This document shows positions 56,735 through 64,000 of a stretch of 64,000 nt of DNA, piece by piece; the first letter of the stretch is position 1, and every line of letters starts with the position of its first letter. The notes beneath the pieces were generated by a model. The model did no database searches, was not told the origin of the DNA, and saw nothing but the letters and a program-made list of their open reading frames with translations. Origin of the DNA: Kingdonia uniflora (Eukaryota > Streptophyta > Magnoliopsida > Ranunculales > Circaeasteraceae); contig JACGCM010001497.1 in the NCBI GenBank assembly GCA_014058105.1, positions 2,480,001 to 2,544,000 on the forward strand, written 5' to 3'. A program made the translations under genes and the position numbers.

Positions 56735-57891
56735 TAAAATTTCTAAACACTTAAGATTAATCAATTTCGGTTAATTTAGGTCTAAATCAATAAGCCCGAA
56801 TTCATTTGAATTAATGACCTAACCTTAACCTAATTTAAATAAATTTGATTATCTAGTGTCAACAAGCAATTGGAAATTAAACATAAGACCAAATAATTTT
56901 AACCTTGTGGAAAACCTTTCTTAGGAGAAAAACCCACAGGTCGCTGCCGAATCGCCCGACAGCTAAACAATCCAATATGAAGCAAAATTATATGAATTTA
57001 ATTATTTACAGACTCGATAAACATATTCCGTGGTTACCTCTCTTCTAATTGAACTCCTCGTAATCAATTCTACCTTCTTGCAACGCCCTTCGTTCTCGCA
57101 ACACATCGCTTCAATCTCCCGTCAAAGCATCCAAACTTGAAACTCACAAGCTTTTTAATTTAAGATTAGGTTTTCTAAATCTCCAATTGATTCAATTTGA
57201 GTTTTACTTCGCATTGAATTGTTCGTTAAAATCTCACTTCTCTCTAAATATTAAGCCCTAGAAAAAGTTCTTTTTTGGAAGAGGTAAGTTATGAGAAAAG
57301 AAATGTGTCTTAAATAAGAAAATTGAAAACCCGACCTCTGTTCGAATAGAGACAAAGTCTATTCGAATAAAACAATTTCTATTCGAACAGGACCAAGATC
57401 CTATTCGAACAAATAAAGTTCTGAGACAATTTGTTCAAATAGAGAAAAAAATCATATTCGAACAAAACAAGTTTTATTCGAACAGAACAAAAACCTATTC
57501 GAACAACTAAGTTCTTAGGTAATGTATTCGAACAGAGAAATAGTCTATTCGAACATGACAAGTTTTATTCGAACATGACCAAAATCATATTCGAACAAAC
57601 ATAGTTTTGAGTGAAAATGTTCGAATAGATACTAATTTTTATTCGAACAGAACAAAAGCCTGTTCGAGCATAGACCTGTTTTTCTCAAAAAGACATCACT
57701 ATTTTTTCATACTCTGTAAAATACTAAGGGTTTGATATTTTTTAGCAAAGAGGTACAAACCCACGTACCTGTTCAGTGACAATCCAATTGTAGTGGCTCC
57801 ATGTGTAATCTCTGACGACGAGTAACCACAAGGAAGTGCTGACACCTATTCTAGACACAGAATGAAACAAACTCTAACTATGGATGTTTCA
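56735..57891 (-). repeat. 5' LTR of SIRE element C3 (about 1.16 kb)
   Basis: Pairs with 45072-46213; roughly 90 percent similar by eye. The outer end TGAAACATCCATAG and the inner end next to the PBS are both present. Confidence 0.92.
57340..57669. repeat. TATTCGAACA array in the C3 5' LTR
   Basis: Thirteen exact TTCGAA palindromes in 330 bp, plus near-matches. Most read TATTCGAACA on the + strand. The array lies about 220-550 bp from the LTR start in element orientation. More palindromes are intact than in the other LTR. Confidence 0.88.
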
Positions 57892-59262
57892 CCTTTAACC
57901 AAATTCGTTTTCAACGAAACTTGACGTGTAGCTATATTAGGATATAAAAAATATATATCCAAGGTCAGAACTCAAAATGCTTAGGTAGAATTCCTTGGCG
58001 TTTGCTAGGGTGTCACAACCAGGGTACTTGGTTGGGTAGATTTCTCAAGATTCAAGATTAAGTTACAAAAATCGGATCGAAAAAGTGATCATGGTGGATT
58101 AAATCAGAGAAGTCACATCCAAAACTGATTACGATGGCCACTGAATATTAGTGGTAAACAATGCATAGGTCACTAAGGTGAGATTTTTAATCGACCCTAA
58201 CCGTTTAGAAAATATAATGATCTACTAAAATCGATGTGAACGGCTGAACCGAAACATTGACTTTTTTTTTTCTAACATCTTAGAATTTAACACAAGTATA
58301 GAATATGTTTAATATGGTTTTATTTAGACGAAAATGGAGGGAAGAAACCTTATATTAATTTCGATATTGCAACTTGTTTACCGGTTTTAATTACTTAGAT
58401 GATTTTTTTTTTTAAATTTATTCGTTACCATTTCAGTTTGGTTATCAATACTGAAATTAACCATGCGTTTATCTTTGTTTGTGAATTCGAAGGTCTTATT
58501 TGCTTCCCCTGCACTAGTTCTGCATTAAATCGTTATCCAAACCCAATCCTAAACTCGCTATTCTAGTTTGGTTATTGAGTTTTACCCATTCTACTGGCAC
58601 CCCTAGTCATGTCATGTGTACAAACAGTAACGAAAACACGACCACCCAGCTCTTTTTCCATTTTGAAATAGGATCATGCCCTTGCCGAAACTGAAAGTCA
58701 CCGAAGACTCTCAAGCATTCCCTCCCTTCGTGTTAACAAAGACTACAACAAACCCAAATCCAAAGCCTAACCCTACGTTTCTCTTTTCTAAACAAAACAA
58801 GAATCCAAAGTCAAAACAACTGGACTCCAACTAATAGTGACTTAAAGAAAACGGGCAAACTTCCCAAAAGAAAAGAAAGAAAAAAAGTGCGGTTTTGTTG
58901 CAACAAGACTTGGTGTTGTTATTAATTAAGTTGCTTCCACCACCAGGAGCTCTTTTTAATTTCCTATTACAAAGGCACATTAAAAACACTGAATTAAGAC
59001 AGAATAAATTGTTGCTAATTTTTGAGATAAAACATAGATAGTCCAAGATAGAATTTAAGCATGGATAAAATAAAGAAAAAATAATTAATAGGGTTTCTTT
59101 CTCCTTTATTTTATTTTTGAAGATATATTATTTACTAAATTCTTGATTCTTTCCTTTATAATAAGTAGCTCTCCCTCTAGAGATATATGTCAAAATATAG
59201 AATTCTTCCGTAGAGCATTCTTTACTCCTCTTTTCTTCCTTGTTCAAACTTCAAAGTAATAT
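57892..59262. other. Intergenic region upstream of the DUF789 gene
   Basis: No gene is seen. The DNA is AT-rich with T-runs. An open frame at 58831-59046 (-) has no recognisable domain. The distal promoter of the DUF789 gene should lie in the last few hundred bases; I see no certain TATA box. Confidence 0.5.
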
Positions 59263-59507
59263 TATAGCCCACCAATCTCTCTCTCTCTCCCTCTGTTTCT
59301 CTTTTGTTTTGTGGGTGTGAGAGAGGGAAACAGAGCTCTCTCTCTCTCTCTGTTTTTTTTTTCTTCTTCTCTTGTGGGGTTGAGAGAAGGAAAACAGGGT
59401 TCTCTCTTAAAAATAAAATAGCCCAACAATCTCCTTGTCTCTGTTTCTCTGTTTTATTTGGTTGGTTCTGTGGGGGAGAAGAGAGACTCTTTCTTTGAAA
59501 TCAAACA
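59263..59507 (+). promoter_or_regulatory. 5' UTR of the DUF789 gene with CT/GA-rich duplication
   Basis: ATAGCCCAMCAATCTC occurs at 59264 and 59418 (offset 154 bp). A GTGGGnnnGAGAGAnGGAAACAG-like stretch occurs near 59311 and 59374, and in part near 59470. CT runs lie at 59276-59290 and 59337-59352. CT-rich microsatellites are common in plant 5' UTRs. No ATG occurs between 59263 and the start codon, so there is no upstream ORF with an ATG. Confidence 0.6.
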
Positions 59508-62270
59508 ATGGGTTGGAAGAACGGGTCGGCGAAATCGAACCTCAAATGCTTTCTAGACTCAATGACGCCGGTCGTTCAGTCGCAGTTTTTATCAAAGGTT
59601 TGTTTGATAATATTTTAGGCTAATGTTATTTCTTATGATATTAAATTTATTTATTTGCAGAGTGAAATTACGAACCTGAATAACGTTTGGGATTTATGGG
59701 AGAGAGAAACCGTGGAGTACTTTACATTAGGTGATCTATGGAGTTGTTATGATGAATGGAGCGCTTACGGAGCGGGAGTTCCCGTTATATTAAACAGCGG
59801 CGAAACTGTTGTTCAGTACTACGTTCCTTATCTTTCCGCAATTCAGATCTTTACTAGCAATACACCCGTTACTAGTTCCGGGTAATCTTTTTTAGTCTCA
59901 TTGTTATTTGGAATTTCTTATGTGGTTTCATGCAAAACTAGACAAGTTTGAAATGCGTTCTAGGGACATAATTCAGTACTCATTATGCCAAAGATATTGA
60001 GAATTCATATTCATTAGTACTACATATCTCGATTTTGTGTTTAATGTGCATATTATCTCAATTTTTTACATTTATCTTTCTACATACGTCCCGTTTAATG
60101 GTAGTGATTCAAGTACATGTAAACTGATGAACTGTGTCCTGAAATGGAGTTTCAGGGAAGAGACGGAAGCGGGAGACAGTGAGATGAGGGACTCCTTTAG
60201 CGACTTTTTGAGCGATGAGAGTGAGAGTGAGAAACTATGGAGATGGGATGGTGGCTCCTTTGAGGACTTTGGATTAGAACAAGAGACCAACATGTGCCAT
60301 TTCAATGACAAGTTGGGGTACCTTAGTTTTCAGTACTTTGAGAGATCACCTCCTTTTGGAAGAATCCCTCTCATGGATAAGGTAATATTTCATCACCCCA
60401 TTTTTCTGTCTTACACAAGTTGTAAACATGTAATGTTTACAACTTGTGAATTGCAGAGTTTTCAAAAGAGAATTAGTAAACAGATGTGTGTTTCTTTTAA
60501 GTTGTGTGGCTGTTTGTATTGTACATTAGTGGCATATTCCCATAATATCCATCCATTTGAAAGCTACACCATTTATAGTGACCGAATTAAATGTAATCTT
60601 TTTGACTTTTTGCAAAGATATGTTTGTTGTTCAACTTCAACCCCATTTCTTATGCCAAATTATTGATGTTTATCTCATCCTTTTGTCATATTTGATATTT
60701 GCAAGATTTTTTTTTTGCCATCCTTCTATCATTTTGTTTCAGAATAATAATGATGATTGTGTATTTTATTTTCAGATCAATTCATTAGCACAAAGATATC
60801 CAAAGCTAATGAGTTTAAAGAGTGTGCATCTATCACCAGCTAGCTGGATGGCTGTTTCTTGGTACATCTCTTTCTCTCTAGCAATATTACTTGAATTTCA
60901 AAGGTTGGGAGGACGAAAAGACCGAGTCGAAATACAACACTTGGCATACTTCACGTGACATTTCAAGCCCACAATTTAACTCCGTTAACTAACTTAAAAA
61001 ATCAAGGAGGATAGAGAAAATATAGACTAAAGTTAAGCAACCATCTCCTCTTTGGAACAAATTTTATCTCAAAGAAATTATTTCCTTAAGATATTTCTCA
61101 GAAGTTAAATTTAATAGAAGAAACCCAAATCATATCCTGATTCTGATTCGATTACTGTGTTTGGGAGACTTGAAATCTGAAGAAATAGTGTGAAAATGGG
61201 GACAAGAGTTTACTTCTTTGCTACAATAAAAGTTTATTATAAATCTCTGATTGACTTCATGATATTATCTCAAAAATAGCAAAAGTATGAAATACCACAA
61301 ATTAATGTGAAGGCCAACCAATTTTAACCTATTCAAACCAACTTTGGAACTAAGTGTTTATTATATAATTTTGATCTTCTGAAACTTCACAAATTAGATC
61401 AAAGAATTTTAAATTACAGATGCTGAATGTTGGACGAGGTACTGTATTCGCTTAGGAGAATTATCTTCTCTCTCTTAGTTAATACTTCACAGAAGTTAAA
61501 TTGTGGGCTTGAAAGGTCACGTGAAGTATGCCAAGTGCCATATTTCTATTGGGTCCACCGATTTTCATCCTCAGCAAATCCGTACTCCGGTGTTGGGCCA
61601 TGAGAAGTAGGTCCTGACTCATGACTCATGACTCATGACTCATGATTCTAATATTTGAACCGGACCTTTGGTGAAAGAAACTAGACATGTATACATTACT
61701 CAACTTTATCCAAAAAAATAAAAACAAGTGATTGATGTTATGTTTGATTACTCTAGGTACCCTATTTATCACATTCCCACAGGGAGAACTGTGAAAGATT
61801 TGTCTGCATGTTTCCTTACATATCACACCCTTTCATACTCCTTCCAAGGTAATATTTTTCTTTTTGTGCCTTGCTTATTAACCTTTCTTATGTAAAATCT
61901 TTGGAACATAATGGACTTCAGTCTACCGCGCATCTACCGCTTAAAGTACACAATTACTAGATATGGTATAAGAAAATGTTGAAATATTCTAAATGTTTTC
62001 AAAAGGATAAATGATTTGTGTTTTAGTGTAGATATGGACCCTTATGAAGTGATGGGAATCACAGAAAAGAAGAATAATGAAGAAAATATTGCTCTTCCTC
62101 CATTTGGGTTGGCCACATATAAGATGCAAGGAAACTTATGGTTCTCAGATGAGAACGGTCGAGATCAAGAAAGGGTTATCACACTTTTGAGCGCAGCTGA
62201 CTCATGGTTGAAGCAACTTCGTGTTCAACATCATGACTTTGATTACTTCACCAGAATCCAACATAGCTAG
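59508..62270 (+). CDS. DUF789 family protein, six exons
   Basis: A plant protein family of unknown biochemical role. Exons: 59508-59597, 59661-59881, 60156-60381, 60776-60861, 61757-61848 and 62032-62270. All introns are GT-AG and the sum is 954 bp (317 residues plus stop), which supports the model. Start [18 protein letters not shown]. The diagnostic parts are [39 protein letters not shown] (exon 2), the acidic linker [35 protein letters not shown] (exon 3), [20 protein letters not shown] across exons 4-5, [19 protein letters not shown] (exon 5) and [16 protein letters not shown] (exon 6). No signal peptide or membrane span is visible. Intron 4 holds a MITE. The length is somewhat short for the family, but no break is seen. 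Confidence 0.93.
60929..61546. mobile_element. MITE-like element with 53-bp terminal inverted repeats
   Basis: Arms 60929-60981 and 61494-61546 are inverted copies with 4 mismatches in 53. The arms contain CACTTGGCATACTTCACGTG and TTTCAAGCCCACAATTTAA. The interior is AT-rich and non-coding. Weaker similarity outside the arms (GAGGACGAAAA at 60909 and the complement of TTTTCATCCTC at 61562) suggests the true ends lie about 20 bp further out. Long inverted repeats without coding fit a Mutator-type MITE. I found no certain target duplication. Confidence 0.8.
61615..61643. repeat. Four tandem GACTCAT units (TGACTCA motif)
   Basis: GACTCAT is repeated four times at 61616-61643, giving four overlapping TGACTCA sites, the core bound by GCN4/Opaque2-type bZIP factors. 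It lies in intron 4, outside the MITE arms. A regulatory role is only inferred. Confidence 0.7.
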
Positions 62271-62445
62271 AAGCACAAACTTTCTTTTGTTCATGTTTCT
62301 TTCAACCCCATGTAAAGAAGGTTTAATCTAACCATGTTTGTAGATTCTAAATGTTATACTTAGATTGGAGGGAGCCAACTAATACAATTAAAATAGACGT
62401 GTCCTTTTTGCAGCGCATTTGTTATCTCTTTTCTTTTTGAGAAAG
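62271..62445 (+). other. 3' UTR of the DUF789 gene and flank
   Basis: TTTGTT- and AATACAATTAAA-type signals near 62380-62390 fit a plant poly(A) region. The A3 LTR starts at 62446, so the element lies about 175 bp past the stop codon. Confidence 0.5.
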
Positions 62446-62937
62446 TGTAGTGGTGTGTTTTCCGAAAGGAGAATCTTCGCCAATACTTATTCGTAAAGAG
62501 TATACAATAAAGACTAGATAAACAAGATTTTAGGTGGAAAACTCAGCAAAAACTGAGAAAAATCACGACCTTGAGGAGGATTTTGATGTAAAATCCAGTA
62601 TATTGCTAGTTATTACAAACTTTGGAGTGATAGTAGGGTTAAGAAGTAACTGTGGTAAAGTTTACGGATTGCCCGTCTCTTTATCATCTATTCTCTGCCT
62701 GTATTTATAGTAGATACAGACAGTTTACAAAAAAGAAGAAATAGTCTCCTATTCTGGGGGAGTGGGCGAATTTCGCGGATCTGTAACAATTCTTTTCTTG
62801 ACCAGACATAACGACTACTTTTAGGAGGTTAAGGACTTGTTGTAACTTCTCGAATGTTGGCCTTCGATCATGTATGGATGTCTTCGACTACGCTTTGTTG
62901 GCTTACTCTTATCGAATCTGGGGAATATGCTACTACA
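62446..62937 (-). repeat. 3' LTR of A3 (492 bp)
   Basis: On the - strand TGTAGTAGCATATTCCCC to CCACTACA. TATA box complement TATTTATA at 62702-62709. The flanking 5 bases GAAAG at 62441-62445 would be the target duplicate; the partner is outside the window. Confidence 0.85.
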
Positions 62938-63121
62938 ATCGCCCCATTCTCGACATAAGTACTTGTGGTTGTGTCGAGAAGAAATTGGTAGTTGAAGAGG
63001 TTGCCGAATTTCATTATGAGTCATCATTGTCATTTCCGAGGTCAAAGTGAACTGTATCTGGTCAAATCATTTTCGAGGAACAATTAATGCGGTACAATGA
63101 ACCTGGTATAATGAAGTTGGG

Positions 63122-63130
63122 TATAAATAA
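63122..63130 (+). promoter_or_regulatory. TATA box for the A3 antisense gene
   Basis: GGGTATAAATAAGTGG lies 39-47 bp upstream of the ATG at 63169. The core matches the A1 and Tat-B boxes in the same relative position. Confidence 0.55.
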
Positions 63131-63168
63131 GTGGTTTATGGAGGGTGTGATGGTGGTGGTGTAGAAGG

Positions 63169-63900
63169 ATGCCGCCCCAAGTATGGTCTAACGCATTGTC
63201 TGAGGCTGAAGACGGTGAACAACCATAGGTAAATCGCTATTCCAAACTGGCTTTTTGTAATCCGTCAGTTGATCGCGTCACGGCGTGGGGGTCCGGGGGG
63301 AGAGGTAGAGTGAGAGAAGATGTGTATATGTTGGAACCAATTGTGTCATCATGCGATGTTGAAGGTAATAGAATGTATCAGTTTGGGGGAGAATGGATAA
63401 CTGTTCGTGTTGAAGATGAGGATATGAATCTTGGATGGGTGTCCAGGGATCTTGTCGAATGTAGGAGGTTTCTTCCAATTTTGTGCTGCCTTTTTTCTGT
63501 GGAAATATATCTTAGAAGTTCAGTGACTTGAGATTCATTGAGCTTCTTAGGACTGTTGCTCCTAGTGCCAGAAAAAATGCCAGAGTCTGGTGAAAGAGGC
63601 TTTATTGTCAGATTCTGGTAAAAAGAAAGCACAGAGTAATTAGTCCTGCAAGTCGAATGTAAAAATAGAGTGTAGTTTGATATAATGTAATCGAAGGATG
63701 AGATTATCGAATTGTGAAATGTAATTATTCATAGTAAATAAAGTTAACTTCTTCGATATCTTTTGTTGTGCTTGTCGATTATAAATTGCAGTATGTAAGT
63801 CATCGATGGTCAAATGTCGAACGTAAAATGTACATAAAATCATGATGGGCTTGTCATAACATCTTTTGATTTTGTTTCTAGTATAATTGCAGGGAAAGTT
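63169..63900 (+). pseudogene. Antisense ORF (aORF) gene of Tat element A3
   Basis: Exon 1 (63169-63228) starts MPPQVWSNALSEAEDGEQP and matches A1 exon 1 (MSPQAWHSEW). Its last codon is TAG directly before a GTAAAT donor, where A1 has GAG, so there is a possible nonsense change. The next part (about 63264-63531) contains EGNRMYQFGGEWITVRVEDE then DMNLGWVSRDLVE, and ends at a stop at 63529. It resembles the terminal-exon text of A1 (RVQVQEDERGNHV). The following DNA to about 63850 is shared with A1 and non-coding. Function unknown. Confidence 0.5.
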
Positions 63901-64000
63901 CGATTGCGTGTAAGTGTCGAGTCATCATGAGTGTAGAAAGGTCAGAGGGATATTTGGGTAAGAGAAACAAAAATATATTAAAATATAGGGTAGGGGGCAA

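Larger units (their letters stand above)
45072..57891 (-). mobile_element. SIRE-type Ty1/copia element C3, gag kept, pol not seen
   Basis: A 12.8-kb element on the - strand. 5' LTR about 56735-57891, iMet-type PBS at 56721-56732, gag 56629 to about 54740, then non-coding 3' DNA with several GGGGGAG tracts, polypurine tract CAAAGGGGGAGAT (46214-46226), 3' LTR 45072-46213. Flanks carry CCTTT (45068-45072 and 57892-57896; the left boundary is ambiguous by one base). Gag N-terminus MSAPLRW, the zinc knuckle and the WDDS segment are typical of SIRE. No protease, integrase or RT is visible. A probable Helitron (46481-52926) sits in the 3' part. Confidence 0.88.
60862..61756 (+). other. Intron 4 of the DUF789 gene (895 bp)
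   Basis: Starts GTACAT and ends CTCTAG; the split codon TG|G gives Trp in SWYP. It is much longer than the other introns (63, 274, 394 and 183 bp) because of the inserted MITE. Confidence 0.85.
62446..64000 (-). mobile_element. Tat family A element copy A3 (3' end only)
   Basis: 3' LTR 62446-62937 on the - strand, polypurine tract complement ATCGCCCCATTCTC at 62938-62951, then 3' non-coding DNA with an antisense gene (+ strand) from 63169. The element continues beyond 64000. It aligns with A1 both in the LTR and in the internal region, including GAGATTCATTGAGYTTCTTAG at 63530 and the reverse complement near 840. Confidence 0.85.

Noticed and set aside
57340..57669. CRISPR-like array (repeat plus spacer)
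   Set aside because: Plant LTR context; the repeat is 10 bp and palindromic with irregular gaps.
59304..59498. Possible upstream ORF in the DUF789 5' UTR
   Set aside because: The frame has no ATG; it would need a TTG start.
60072..60311. Antisense frame over exon 3 of the DUF789 gene
   Set aside because: Shadow of the acidic/Ser-rich exon; no independent support.
1..64000. tRNA or rRNA genes
   Set aside because: No cloverleaf A/B-box pair or rRNA core noticed by eye; a tRNA scan would be decisive.

Overview
The window is nuclear DNA of a flowering plant, most likely a eudicot (AT-rich, intron-containing genes, plant-only protein families and plant retroelement lineages). Almost all of it is nested transposable elements. 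Only two intact host genes are visible: a chloroplast-targeted Psb27 photosystem II assembly/repair gene (37214-37744, +) and a six-exon DUF789-family gene (59508-62270, +), whose exons sum exactly to 318 codons.

Layout. 1-2199: 3' end of a Ty3/gypsy Tat-lineage element (family A, copy A1, + strand). 2200-7770: decayed gene or MULE cargo on the - strand with a DUF1985-like N-terminus, a Lys-rich middle and a Ulp1-type cysteine peptidase C-terminus. 8104 to about 36480: a second family A element (A2), split twice. A Ty1/copia element (C1, 14121-20460, - strand) sits in its 3' region, and a full-length L1 LINE (21672-36288, +) sits further 3'. The LINE is itself split by a complete Tat element of another family (B, 25460-34386, TSD GATAG). 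36305-37213: remnant of A2, then the Psb27 promoter. 37994-44321: copia element C2 (- strand, TSD ACATC), 250 bp past Psb27. 45072-57891: a SIRE-type copia element (C3, - strand) that keeps gag but shows no pol, and carries a probable Helitron (about 46481-52926) with an F-box-like fragment. 57892-62445: DUF789 gene with flanks and an intronic MITE. 62446-64000: 3' end of a third family A element (A3, - strand), running off the window.

Relative ages follow from the nesting: A2 is oldest, C1 and the LINE came later, and Tat-B jumped into the LINE. All autonomous elements are coding-dead, with many in-frame stops and altered catalytic residues.

The most interesting signal is a set of antisense genes in all four Tat elements, between pol and the 3' LTR and reading back towards pol. 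In three of them (A1, A3, B) a TATA box with a shared GGGT(T)ATA(A/T)A core lies 40-100 bp upstream of the antisense start. In A1 the gene has a splice donor and a tandemly duplicated exon. Other non-textbook signals are a palindromic TTCGAA array in the SIRE LTRs, a 162-bp minisatellite in the Tat-B 3' region, and an AAATGACAA-like word repeated across the non-coding parts of the Ulp1 locus.
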